Shown: piece after piece, positions 7,968 to 16,233 of the stretch
How the letters are laid out: every line of letters begins with the position of its first letter
Position numbering within the stretch: position 1 is the stretch's first letter
Assembly (NCBI RefSeq): GCF_004000865.1
Contig: NZ_BIMB01000054.1
Location: forward strand, 1-49,267
DNA: 49,267 nucleotides
From: Paenibacillus elgii NBRC 100335
GTDB lineage: Bacteria; Bacillota; Bacilli; Paenibacillales; NBRC-103111
Direction: 5' to 3'
Notes under the pieces: generated by a model
What the model saw: the letters and a program-made list of their open reading frames with translations, nothing else
Database searches by the model: none
Told to the model about the DNA's origin: nothing
Program-made: the position numbers and the translations under genes

Positions 7968-8483
7968 ATCAGTACAGAGCACATGATTAACGATGAAATT
8001 CGGGCGAGAGAAGTTCGTTTGATTGATGCGAATGGAGAACAGCTCGGCATCAAGCCGATTCGTGAGGCGCTGCAAATTGCGCTCGATCAGAATCTGGACT
8101 TGGTGAACGTGGCGCCTACGGCGAAACCGCCGGTTTGCCGGATCATGGACTACGGTAAATTCCGCTACGAAACGCAGAAGAAAGAGAAAGAAGCCCGTAA
8201 GAATCAAAAGATCGTCGAGCTGAAAGAAATTCGTCTGAGCGCGACGATTGACGAGCACGATTTTCAAACGAAACTGCGCAACGTTGTGAAATTCCTGAAC
8301 GATGGCGATAAAGTAAAGCTGTCCGTCCGTTTTCGCGGCCGCGAGATCGCTCATGCCGACATCGGTCAACGCGTTCTGGAGCGCATGGCAGCCGAAGTGG
8401 AAGAGCTGTGCATCGTTGAGCGCAGGCCGAAGCTGGAAGGCCGGAGCATGATCATGATCTTGGCGCCGAAGCAGCAACAGTAA
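7968..8483 (+). CDS. infC: Translation initiation factor IF-3, with an ATC start codon
   Basis: IF-3 binds the 30S subunit, blocks premature 50S joining and checks the start codon. The core is textbook: MINDEIRAREVRLI..., AKPPVCRIMDYGKFRYE, the linker helix rich in Lys/Glu, and the C-domain ending RPKLEGRSMIMILAP. The best start is ATC at 7968: GGAGGTGG (7954-7961) lies six bases upstream and the frame reads I-S-T-E-H-M-I-N-D-E. The first ATG (7983) is 21 bases from that ribosome site. AUU/AUC starts are known in infC genes and allow IF-3 to repress itself, since it rejects non-standard start codons. It is first in the operon with rpmI and rplT. Confidence 0.95.
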   Translation: MSTEHMINDEIRAREVRLIDANGEQLGIKPIREALQIALDQNLDLVNVAPTAKPPVCRIMDYGKFRYETQKKEKEARKNQKIVELKEIRLSATIDEHDFQTKLRNVVKFLNDGDKVKLSVRFRGREIAHADIGQRVLERMAAEVEELCIVERRPKLEGRSMIMILAPKQQQ

Positions 8484-8511
8484 ATTCTCATTCTTTAAGG
8501 AGGAACACCCC

Positions 8512-8712
8512 ATGCCAAAAATGAAAACTCACAGCAGCTTGAAAGACCGCTTCAAAATTACAGGTACCGGCAAAGTTAAACGCTACAAAGCGTATAAAAA
8601 CCACCTGCTGTCCAGCAAATCCGCTCGCCAAAAACGCGTTCTGGGCACGAATCCGGTTATGCATCCGGGCGATGTAAGACGCCTGAAGCAGCAGCTCGCT
8701 AACATTAAGTAA
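8512..8712 (+). CDS. rpmI: 50S ribosomal protein L35
   Basis: A 66-residue basic protein opening MPKMKTHSSLKDRFKITGTGKVKR and containing HLLSSKSARQKR and the C-terminal DVRRLKQQL, as in all bacterial L35. The ribosome site TAAGGAGG is strong. It lies 28 bases after infC and 52 before rplT in the standard IF3-L35-L20 order. Confidence 0.98.
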   Translation: MPKMKTHSSLKDRFKITGTGKVKRYKAYKNHLLSSKSARQKRVLGTNPVMHPGDVRRLKQQLANIK

Positions 8713-8764
8713 TCTCGTTCGTCTCGAATTCACATACTTACAACATTTCTGGAGGTAGATTGTC

Positions 8765-9124
8765 ATGGCAAGAGTGAAGGGCGGATTTATCCGTACGCGT
8801 CGTCGTAAAAAAATATTGAAACTTGCTAAAGGTTACTTTGGCTCGAAACATAGACTGTTTAAAACCGCAAAAGAGCAAGTGATGAAATCCTTGCTTTACG
8901 CATACCGCGACCGCCGTCAGAAAAAACGCGATTTCCGCAAACTGTGGATCGTGCGGATCAATGCGGCAGCGCGTCAAAACGGCTTGTCCTACAGCAAGCT
9001 GATGCACGGCCTGAAACTGGCTGGCGTAGAAGTGAACCGCAAAATGTTGGCGGATCTCGCCGTTAACGATATCAATGCGTTCAACTCTTTGGCAGAAGCT
9101 GCTAAGCAAAAAGTGAATGCATAA
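8765..9124 (+). CDS. rplT: 50S ribosomal protein L20
   Basis: A 119-residue protein with the typical MARVKGGFIRTRRRKKILKLAKGYFG start, the basic RDRRQKKRDFRKLWIVRINAA block and SYSKLMHGLKLA. L20 is needed early in 50S assembly. In Bacillales it is also the autogenous repressor that acts on the operon leader. Ribosome site GGAGGT; a terminator follows. Confidence 0.98.
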   Translation: MARVKGGFIRTRRRKKILKLAKGYFGSKHRLFKTAKEQVMKSLLYAYRDRRQKKRDFRKLWIVRINAAARQNGLSYSKLMHGLKLAGVEVNRKMLADLAVNDINAFNSLAEAAKQKVNA

Positions 9125-9153
9125 GGCACGGTTTTCAACCGGGTCTGCCCAGT

Positions 9154-9205
9154 ACACCCCTTGTAACGATGCGTACAACCGTATCCTTGCAAGGGGTGTT
9201 TGTTT
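9154..9205 (+). terminator. Terminator of infC-rpmI-rplT
   Basis: ACACCCCTTG (9154-9163) pairs with CAAGGGGTGT (9190-9199), a perfect 10-bp stem, followed by TTGTTTG. Confidence 0.82.
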
Positions 9206-9358
9206 GATATTAACGCAAGGCTAACAACTTGACCGATTTTTATCAAATTTTGACTTCCGGCTAATATTTGCTAAATAAAATTTTAAAACGATTATGCTAT
9301 TATACTAGTATTCATAAAACACGAAACGAATTGTTTCGCACGGAAAACGGGTGAACGG

Positions 9359-10666
9359 ATGAACATTATTTTGCTGTCCGGAGGTTCGGGAACGAGGCTG
9401 TGGCCGCTGTCGACGGAGCAGCGCTCCAAGCAATTTATACGGTTGTTTCATGATGAAGCGGGGCGCCCGGTCTCGATGCTACAGCAGGTATGGGGAAGGC
9501 TGGGAGGCAAGGGGCTTCATCAATCGGCCGTTATTGCCACTTCGGGCAACCAACGGGAGGCGATTCTGGAGCAGCTCGGATGCGAAGCGGATCTGGTGCT
9601 GGAGCCGGAGAAGCGCGATACGTTTGCCGCCATCCTGCTCTCGGTCGCTTACCTGTGCTCGCATCGCGGCGTATCCCGTGACGAGCCGATCATCGTTATG
9701 CCTGTGGACGGACGGACAGAGGATACGTTCTACGACAGGCTGCTGCAACTGCCCGGAACGTTGACAAGCTCCGGCGCAAACTTGGCTTTGATGGGTGTCC
9801 GGCCTAATTTTCCGTCGCAGAAATACGGGTATATGGTCCCGGAAGGGGATGGCGGAGCCGATGCTGTGCTGACGATCCGCGCTTTTCACGAGAAGCCTTC
9901 GAAGGCGGATGCCGTTCGTTATATCGAACAAGGTGCGCTTTGGAACTGCGGCGTGTTTTGTTTCCGCGCGGGGTATTTATTGGACAGGCTGAATGCCATG
10001 GGGCTTCCGGAAGCGTATGAGGAGCTACTGCTGGCGTATGACCGGATCGAAAGCCGCAGCTTCGATTATGCTGTCGTGGAACGGGAGGATCGGATTGCGG
10101 CGCTTGCATATGAAGGTCCGTGGAAAGACCTTGGCACGTGGTGCGCGCTGACGGAGGAAATGAATCGGCCGTTGGTCGGTCCCGGATATATCGGAGAGGA
10201 ATGTGATAACGTTCACGTGGTGAACGAGCTTGAGGTGCCGGCGGTCGTGCTTGGGTTGTCCGACGTCGTCGTCGCGGCAAGCCCCGAAGGTATTTTGGTG
10301 ACGCATCGGGAGAGCAGCTCCCGGCTGAAAGAAGCGCTCGATCGCATGGGGCGGGAGAGGACCGACGATAAAAAGGCGTCCTCTGAGCGGACGGTGGACA
10401 GCTCCGCCTTCCCGGACGGGACCTCGGTGACGACGCGCCGCATTCATCTGGAAGCGGGAGAGGAGCTCGTCACCGCCCCGTCTGCCGATGTACAGCGTAT
10501 CGTCTCATGGACCGTTCTGCATGGCAGGTGCCGTCTGTTCCAAAACGGCCGGGAACTGCCGGCAGCCGTCGGAAGAAGCGTCGTGCTGGGGGAGGAAGAT
10601 AGCGCCAGGCTGAAAGCGCTGGACCCGCTTGATCTGATCGAGATTATTACGGAATGTCATGCATAA
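9359..10666 (+). CDS. Mannose-1-phosphate guanylyltransferase-like protein (ManC type)
   Basis: A 435-residue nucleotidyltransferase. The N-terminus MNIILLSGGSGTRLWPLS is the pyrophosphorylase loop, and SKQF with the EPEKRDTFAAI block is typical of the mannose-1-P guanylyltransferase group. FHEKPSKADA and WNCGVFCFRAGYLL also match. The last 100 residues resemble a weakly conserved cupin, as in bifunctional ManC/AlgA, but I see no metal-binding histidine set, so isomerase activity is doubtful. Residues about 320-355 are a poorly conserved linker. GDP-mannose made here could feed the GtrB/GT-C enzymes downstream, 12 bases separating it from the next gene. Just upstream, TTGACT (9250) with TAAATA 16 bases later is a possible promoter. 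Confidence 0.85.
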   Translation: MNIILLSGGSGTRLWPLSTEQRSKQFIRLFHDEAGRPVSMLQQVWGRLGGKGLHQSAVIATSGNQREAILEQLGCEADLVLEPEKRDTFAAILLSVAYLCSHRGVSRDEPIIVMPVDGRTEDTFYDRLLQLPGTLTSSGANLALMGVRPNFPSQKYGYMVPEGDGGADAVLTIRAFHEKPSKADAVRYIEQGALWNCGVFCFRAGYLLDRLNAMGLPEAYEELLLAYDRIESRSFDYAVVEREDRIAALAYEGPWKDLGTWCALTEEMNRPLVGPGYIGEECDNVHVVNELEVPAVVLGLSDVVVAASPEGILVTHRESSSRLKEALDRMGRERTDDKKASSERTVDSSAFPDGTSVTTRRIHLEAGEELVTAPSADVQRIVSWTVLHGRCRLFQNGRELPAAVGRSVVLGEEDSARLKALDPLDLIEIITECHA

Positions 10667-10678
10667 GGGGAGAAACTC

Positions 10679-10909
10679 GTGAGAGTAGACAAGGCTTTGT
10701 TCGGTTATAAAGCCGATCAGGTACACCGGTACGTCTCCTCGCTTGAAGCGGAGCTCAAGCTTCTGGAGGAACGACAGCAAGAGGAAAGCGCAGCATATGA
10801 ACGGACGGAAGCGGAGCTATTGAACGAAATCGCCGACTTAGAGCAGGGATTGACCGAATTGGAGCGTATGGAAGCGGGTCTGAGGCAATGGATTCAAAGA
10901 AACGGGTAA
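10679..10909 (+). CDS. Small DivIVA-like coiled-coil protein
   Basis: A 76-residue protein with a GTG start and AAGGGGAG ribosome site. It begins VDKALFGYKADQVHRYVSSLEAE, which resembles the DivIVA/GpsB N-terminal pattern (F-G-Y-x3-V-x3-L), and then becomes one long heptad-like coiled coil of Glu and Leu. It lacks the long C-terminal helix region of real DivIVA. It overlaps the start of the next gene by 22 bases, so the two are translationally coupled. That gene product also begins with a coiled coil, so the two may form a complex. The DivIVA relation is inferred from pattern alone. Confidence 0.68.
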   Translation: MRVDKALFGYKADQVHRYVSSLEAELKLLEERQQEESAAYERTEAELLNEIADLEQGLTELERMEAGLRQWIQRNG

Positions 10910-13257
10910 AGAGAAAGCGGTTCGGGCGCACGCTGTTTGGGCTCCGCAAGAGCACGACCGACCGGATCGTCGATGAGTTGGAAGCACAGGTCCGGGAGAG
11001 GGAAGAACAGCTAAACCGGGAGCGCACCCGGCGGCAGGAGCGGGTCGGCGAGCTGCAAGCGCGGGCACAGGAGCTTAAGGCGCAGATCGAGAGCAAGGAT
11101 CGTACGGTGCAGCAGCTAATCGCAACGAAGATGGAGCTTATGGAACGGCCTGGCTTCGAGCCGAAGCTGGACGATGAGCCCGTGGAAAAGCCCAGGCAGC
11201 AGCGTCTTGGCGACCGGCTGGTAGCCGAGGGGCTGGTGACCCCCGAGCAGCTCGACACGGCGATGGAGCGGCAGCAGAAATTCGGCGGACGCCTTGGGGA
11301 TATTCTGGTGGAGCTTGGCTTCACTCCGCGGGAGCGCATTGCGCCGATCCTGCATCAGCAAGGAAGCAAGGGACGTCTTGGCGACATGCTGGTCGAAACC
11401 GGCGCCATTACCAAGGATCAGCTGGACAGGGCGCTCGAGTTTCAACGCAAGAGCGGCGGGCTGCTCGGCGACATTTTGATGTCGATGCGCTTCATCGAGC
11501 CGGAGAAGCTGTATCGTCACATCGCTACGCAATACAACCTCGGACGAATCGGCTCGGAATATATGTTCGCGGAAGTGAACAAGCTTCCGGAAGCGATGGC
11601 CAGGCAGTACGATGCCGTCGTCATTCACCAAGACGACAACCGCTATCTGGTAGCCGTCGGCCATCCGCTGACGGACGAAGCGGTCGTTGCGATTGAGAAC
11701 GTGCTGGGCATGCCGGTGCAGCAGGTGCTGGCGACGCGGGAGGAAATGGAATATTTCTGGAAGGAAGCGTACCAGTCCGAGCTGCTGCGCGAGAGCACCC
11801 AGAAGCTGGCGGACGAGCAGCCGCAAAATTCCGCGCACATCACGTTTACGAAGCCGCAGCTGACCGTCATCGGCATATGCGCGTTCCTTGTCTTACTCAG
11901 CTTGGGGCTCGATTGGCTGCATACGCTAATCGTCATCAACATAGCCGTGCAGCTGTTTTATTTTGCGATGACGCTGTTCAAGTTCATGATCATTATGTAC
12001 GGAACCCGCGATTTTGCGCAAATTCGCTTCAAGCAGGAAGAGATCGACGCCATCGACGAGCGGACGCTGCCCGTCTATACGATTCTCGTTCCGATGTACA
12101 AGGAGAGCGAGGTCATCCCGCACCTGCTGCACAATATCGAGCAGCTCGATTACCCGAAGGCGAAGCTGGATGTGCGGCTCCTGATCGAGCAGGACGATAT
12201 CGAGGCGCAGGAGATTTTGCAAGGCATGAAGCTGCCACCCTATTACACGACGATCGTCGTGCCGCACAGCTTGCCGAAGACGAAGCCTAAGGCATGCAAC
12301 TACGGATTGATCCGCGCGCGGGGCGAGTATGTTGTCATCTACGATGCCGAGGACCGGCCCGATCCGGATCAGCTGAAAAAGGTGCACGCCGCCTTCATGA
12401 GAAGCCCGGAAAATACGGCATGCATTCAAGCCAAGCTCAATTATTTCAACAGCGATCAGAATCTGCTGACCCGCTGGTTTACGCACGAATACAGCATGTG
12501 GTTCGAGCTGCTGCTGCCCGGCGTCATGCAGCTCAATATTCCGATCCCGCTTGGCGGGACGTCGAACCATTTTAAAATGTCGGTGCTCAAAGAGATCAAT
12601 GCCTGGGACCCTTACAACGTGACGGAGGATGCGGACCTCGGCATCCGGCTCTACAAATCGGGCTACAGCACGGCGATTGTCGATTCCCGGACGTGGGAAG
12701 AAGCCAACAGCCGAGTCGGCAACTGGATCCGGCAGCGTTCCCGCTGGATCAAGGGGTATATGCAGACATGGCTTGTCCATATGCGCAACCCGGTACGGCT
12801 GTGGCGCGAGCTCGGGCCGAAAGGATTTTTAGGCTTTCAGGTGATGGTACTCGCCACGCCGATGCTGCCTCTGCTTAATCCGTTTTACTGGGTGATGCTG
12901 GTGCTGTGGTATGGCTGGAAATTGGCATGGATTCCGCAGTTTTTCCCCGGCCTGATTTATTATTTGGCGGCGGCGGAGTTTTTGATCGGCAATTTCCTGT
13001 TTGTCTTCAGTAACGTTGCGGGAGTGTACTGGGTTATTCACGATCTTGAGAAGCGCGGAGACCGCACGTTCTCCTATGGGCTCGTCAAGTACGCGCTGCT
13101 GACGCCGATCTATTGGGTGCTGATGAGCATTGCGGCCGTGAAAGCGGCTTGGCAGCTGATTACGAAGCCGTTTTATTGGGAAAAAACGACGCACGGTCTG
13201 GCGAAGCAAAATCATCCGGCTGGCCCGGGCGGCGGCGTGTCGCAGGGAGGTGGCTGA
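10888..13257 (+). CDS. MshEN-regulated membrane glycosyltransferase (GT2): coiled coil, two MshEN modules, synthase domain
   Basis: A 789-residue fusion. Residues 20-85 form a coiled coil. Residues 106-215 hold four 24-residue RLGxxL-x3-G...Q motifs arranged as 24-5-24, a 4-residue gap, then 24-5-24, exactly the two-motif, five-residue-spacer layout of MshEN domains, which bind cyclic di-GMP in MshE-type ATPases. Residues about 216-300 match the rest of the GspE/MshE N-terminal fold. Membrane helices follow at about 325-375. The GT-A domain has VPMYKES, DAED (486-489), TED (579-581) and QRSRW (616-620), and the C-terminus adds several helices. The fourth motif is degenerate (Leu and Arg replace the first Arg and the Gly). 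It is likely a c-di-GMP-controlled polysaccharide synthase, with MshEN in the role PilZ plays in BcsA. It is in an operon with the genes on both sides. Confidence 0.88.
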   Translation: MDSKKRVKRKRFGRTLFGLRKSTTDRIVDELEAQVREREEQLNRERTRRQERVGELQARAQELKAQIESKDRTVQQLIATKMELMERPGFEPKLDDEPVEKPRQQRLGDRLVAEGLVTPEQLDTAMERQQKFGGRLGDILVELGFTPRERIAPILHQQGSKGRLGDMLVETGAITKDQLDRALEFQRKSGGLLGDILMSMRFIEPEKLYRHIATQYNLGRIGSEYMFAEVNKLPEAMARQYDAVVIHQDDNRYLVAVGHPLTDEAVVAIENVLGMPVQQVLATREEMEYFWKEAYQSELLRESTQKLADEQPQNSAHITFTKPQLTVIGICAFLVLLSLGLDWLHTLIVINIAVQLFYFAMTLFKFMIIMYGTRDFAQIRFKQEEIDAIDERTLPVYTILVPMYKESEVIPHLLHNIEQLDYPKAKLDVRLLIEQDDIEAQEILQGMKLPPYYTTIVVPHSLPKTKPKACNYGLIRARGEYVVIYDAEDRPDPDQLKKVHAAFMRSPENTACIQAKLNYFNSDQNLLTRWFTHEYSMWFELLLPGVMQLNIPIPLGGTSNHFKMSVLKEINAWDPYNVTEDADLGIRLYKSGYSTAIVDSRTWEEANSRVGNWIRQRSRWIKGYMQTWLVHMRNPVRLWRELGPKGFLGFQVMVLATPMLPLLNPFYWVMLVLWYGWKLAWIPQFFPGLIYYLAAAEFLIGNFLFVFSNVAGVYWVIHDLEKRGDRTFSYGLVKYALLTPIYWVLMSIAAVKAAWQLITKPFYWEKTTHGLAKQNHPAGPGGGVSQGGG

Positions 13258-13259
13258 CG

Positions 13260-14840
13260 ATGGAGGTCCGCTTGCCGAAAAGCGTCTATTGGGTCTTATT
13301 TTTGTTTATTTTCTCGCTGGAATTCGCCGCCGGCTACTATGTGAGCCACGTCATCGGTTATGTGCATTCGGACGCGATGAGCCGGGTGGCGAACGCCTTC
13401 TACGTGCTCTACAGCCGGGACCCGCACCTTGCCGCCATCGGCTTCGTGTGGAACCCGCTGCCCAGCCTCGTCGAGCTGCTGTTTCTGCTGCCGTACCATT
13501 GGCTGCCGGAGCTCGCTTCGTCGGCGCTGGCCGGCGTGCTCATGAGCAGCGTGTTCGCCGGGATGACGGCGGTGCTGCTGGCGCGGGCAGCGGTCGATTT
13601 CGGGCTGTCGCGCACCTTCGCCGTGCTGCTGAGCCTGAGCTTCAGCTGCAACCCGTTCATGTTCTTGTTCGGCGCGAACGGACTTAGCGATGCGCCGTTT
13701 ATATTTTTCATCATGTATGCGGTCGTTCATTTGACGCACTGGATTTACGGGCGTCGCGTCGGCAGCCTGATCAAAGTAAGCTTTGCACTGGCGCTTGCTT
13801 TTTGGACCAGATACGAAGCGGTGCCCTTGGGAGCGGCGGTCGCTCTGGCGATCATCCTCATCGTACTGTGGATTCCACCGACGGACCCTCGGGTCGACCC
13901 GCCGAAGCGGCAGTACGGGCTGCTGTACAAGCTGTTCCATATCGAGGGGACGTGGTCGATGGTCATGGCGCCGGTCGTCTTTTCCGGGCTGCTGTGGCTT
14001 TGGTTCAATTACAGCATCATGGGAGACGCGCTTTATTTCCTGCGTTCCGAGTACTCGAACGTGGCTCAGGCGCAAGGGCTGGCGACCGAGCAGACCTTTG
14101 TGGACATGATGGGTAACCCGCTGCTTGGTCTGGTGTTTGTGGCCAAGAAAACGGCCTATTTCTCGCTTCCGCTGGCGGCCGTGGTGCTGCTGCGGCTTTG
14201 GAACCGGCGCTGGTTTCTGTGGGACATGCTGGTGCTGCTAATGCTGTTCGTCTCGATCGTTGCGCTGCAGTTCCTCATGCTCATGAAAGGAACATCCTAC
14301 GGCTGGTTCCGTTACTTCATGTACGTGTTTCCGATCACCGTGGCTTGGCTGCCGTACGAGCTCGCCCGGGTGAAACGTTCCTTCGTCAATTACGGGATCG
14401 TGCTGGCCGGGATGCTCGGAGCCTGTGTCGTGCTGGGATACGCATGGACGAATCCGCAGATCGCCCCGGACGAAAACAAGTTTTTGCATGCACAGCAGTA
14501 TGCGGCTTCCCAGCAGGTGGAGAAGGAGATTGCCCATTATTTGGATACAGAGCTGAGCGGCTATAACATTTTGATGGATTCGTATTCCACTTATTCGGTT
14601 ATTTTGAACAGCAAGCATTCTGACAAATTTTTGATTACCAGCGATTTTGAGTTTACTCCTTCGCTGAAAGATCCGGTCGGCCGGGGCGTCGATTTTATTC
14701 TAACGGCGAAGCCGGACAAGAGTTCGGCACTAAGCGCCGAGGAGCGGACGTACAAAGACTTCTACGAGAAGGGCACGGAATGGACGGAGCTGTATAAGGA
14801 ATTCGGCGGCAAATGGAGATTGTACAAGGTCATTCGTTAG
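13260..14840 (+). CDS. Multi-spanning GT-C type glycosyltransferase (ArnT/PMT-like)
   Basis: A 526-residue integral membrane protein with about ten or more hydrophobic helices and a soluble C-terminal domain of about 100 residues. An acidic residue in the first outside loop (YVHSDAMSR, near residue 37) fits the catalytic Asp of GT-C enzymes, which use polyprenyl-phosphate sugars. The start is the ATG at 13260, two bases after the previous stop, with GGGAGG ten bases upstream. The next two genes encode GtrB and GtrA, which make and flip such polyprenyl-phosphate sugars. So this protein is the expected transferase outside the membrane. No named family could be assigned confidently; the acceptor is unknown. 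Confidence 0.78.
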   Translation: MEVRLPKSVYWVLFLFIFSLEFAAGYYVSHVIGYVHSDAMSRVANAFYVLYSRDPHLAAIGFVWNPLPSLVELLFLLPYHWLPELASSALAGVLMSSVFAGMTAVLLARAAVDFGLSRTFAVLLSLSFSCNPFMFLFGANGLSDAPFIFFIMYAVVHLTHWIYGRRVGSLIKVSFALALAFWTRYEAVPLGAAVALAIILIVLWIPPTDPRVDPPKRQYGLLYKLFHIEGTWSMVMAPVVFSGLLWLWFNYSIMGDALYFLRSEYSNVAQAQGLATEQTFVDMMGNPLLGLVFVAKKTAYFSLPLAAVVLLRLWNRRWFLWDMLVLLMLFVSIVALQFLMLMKGTSYGWFRYFMYVFPITVAWLPYELARVKRSFVNYGIVLAGMLGACVVLGYAWTNPQIAPDENKFLHAQQYAASQQVEKEIAHYLDTELSGYNILMDSYSTYSVILNSKHSDKFLITSDFEFTPSLKDPVGRGVDFILTAKPDKSSALSAEERTYKDFYEKGTEWTELYKEFGGKWRLYKVIR

Positions 14841-14860
14841 CAAGAGGGAGGCGGGGAAAC

Positions 14861-15847
14861 GTGGAACGCGCGGAGCCCGAGATTACCGTCATTATACCGG
14901 TTTATAACGAGGAAGTTCATATTTACCGCTCGCTTCAGCATATTGAGGAGGAGCTGGAACGGCTGACGGCTTCTTACGAGATCATCGTCATCGACGACGG
15001 TTCGCGGGACGGTACATGGGAGCAGCTGATTTTGTACGGGCAGCGTTCGCCCCGGCTTAACGCGCTGCGGCTGAGCCGCAATTTCGGCAAGGAGCTGGCG
15101 CTCTGCGCCGGATTGGAGCATGCATTGGGACGGGCGGTCATTATTATGGACTCCGACCTGCAGCACCCGCCGGCGCTACTTCCGGAGATGGTCCGGCTGT
15201 GGCGCGAGGAAGGCAAAGAGATCGTGGAATGCGTCAAGCAGGACCGGGGCAAGGAGTCGCTGGATAAGGCTGTCGGCTCCGCGCTGTTCTACAGCATTCT
15301 CAACCGGCTGTCCGGCTTTGATCTGCGCGGGGCGTCGGATTTCAAGCTGCTGGACCGGAAGGTCGTGCAGGCATGGCGGGAGATGCCGGAGCGGAACACG
15401 TTTTTCCGCGGGATGACGGCGTGGCTCGGCTTCAACCGGGCGCAGATTTCATTCGAGGTGCCGGAGCGGGCGGACGGTCACAGCCAATGGAGCTTTCTCG
15501 GCCTTATGAAGCTGGCGGTGAACGCCGTGGTTGCCTTTTCTTCCATTCCGCTGCGGTTTGTCAGTTTGTTCGGGATCGTGTTCCTGCTCGGCGCCGCTGT
15601 GCTCGGGGTCCAGACGTTGTATCAGAAAATCGTCGGCAATGCAGTGACCGGTTTTACAACGGTCATCCTGCTGCTGCTCGTCATCGGCAGCGTCATAATG
15701 ATTTCGCTTGGCATCATCGGCGAGTACATCGCCTCGATTTACAACGAGGTGAAGGGAAGGCCGCGGTATTTGGTCAGCCAGCGCATCTTCAGCGAAGCGT
15801 CCGCTGCGGCCGGCGAGGAAAGCCGCCGGATGGGCGAGGTATCATGA
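14861..15847 (+). CDS. gtrB: Polyprenyl-phosphate glycosyltransferase, GtrB/DPM1 type
   Basis: A 328-residue enzyme that transfers a hexose from a nucleotide sugar to undecaprenyl phosphate on the inner face of the membrane. The GT2 domain opens ITVIIPVYNEE, with VIDDGSRDGTW, LSRNFGKELAL and the metal site IMDSDLQHPP, all typical of DPM1/GtrB. Two C-terminal membrane helices (about 230-305) follow, with IGEYIASIYNEVKGRPRYLV, a standard GtrB ending. I chose GTG at 14861 because GAGGGAGGCGGGG stands just upstream; an ATG at 14813 would overlap the previous gene by 28 bases and add a non-conserved stretch. It overlaps gtrA by four bases (ATGA). Confidence 0.9.
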   Translation: MERAEPEITVIIPVYNEEVHIYRSLQHIEEELERLTASYEIIVIDDGSRDGTWEQLILYGQRSPRLNALRLSRNFGKELALCAGLEHALGRAVIIMDSDLQHPPALLPEMVRLWREEGKEIVECVKQDRGKESLDKAVGSALFYSILNRLSGFDLRGASDFKLLDRKVVQAWREMPERNTFFRGMTAWLGFNRAQISFEVPERADGHSQWSFLGLMKLAVNAVVAFSSIPLRFVSLFGIVFLLGAAVLGVQTLYQKIVGNAVTGFTTVILLLLVIGSVIMISLGIIGEYIASIYNEVKGRPRYLVSQRIFSEASAAAGEESRRMGEVS

Positions 15848-16233
15848 CGCTGCGGCTGCTCTTTCGGTACGGCATCGTCGGGCTGCTCGGAACGGCGCTT
15901 CATTTTGCGGCGCTGTTCGTGCTCGTCGAAGCGGCGAAGCTGCATCCGGTGCTTGCCTCGTCGCTCGGGTTCGTGCTTGTGCTGCTGGTATCGTACGCGC
16001 TGAACCGGCGGTGGACGTTTCAAGCTTCCGCATCGGGCTGGAAGCCCCTTGCCAAATATACGGTCGTGTCTGTCACCGGCCTGCTGCTCAATATCGGCCT
16101 CATGTATTTGGCCGTGGACCGGCTGCATTGGCACTATGCCGTCGGCCAATGTCTCGTTGTCGTTGCCGTGCCGATCTCGAACTTTTTGTTTAATTATTAC
16201 TGGACGTTTCGTGAAAAAAGGTCCGGTGAATAA
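15844..16233 (+). CDS. gtrA: GtrA-family membrane protein (polyprenyl-phosphate sugar flippase)
   Basis: A 129-residue protein with four membrane helices and the GtrA pattern: RYGIVGLLGTALHFAALF, the motif YALNRRWTF after helix 2, KYTVVSVTGLLLNIGLMYL, and the C-terminal FNYYWTFR. GtrA proteins are thought to move the polyprenyl-phosphate sugar made by GtrB across the membrane. The ATG overlaps the gtrB stop (ATGA), so the two are translationally coupled. It is the last gene of the polysaccharide cluster and is followed at once by the long palindrome. Confidence 0.9.
   Translation: MTLRLLFRYGIVGLLGTALHFAALFVLVEAAKLHPVLASSLGFVLVLLVSYALNRRWTFQASASGWKPLAKYTVVSVTGLLLNIGLMYLAVDRLHWHYAVGQCLVVVAVPISNFLFNYYWTFREKRSGE

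Noticed and set aside
11116..11800. MshEN region as a sign of a type II secretion or type IV pilus ATPase
   Set aside because: No Walker A/B ATPase domain follows; the C-terminal part is a GT2 synthase, and no pilus or secretion genes are nearby.
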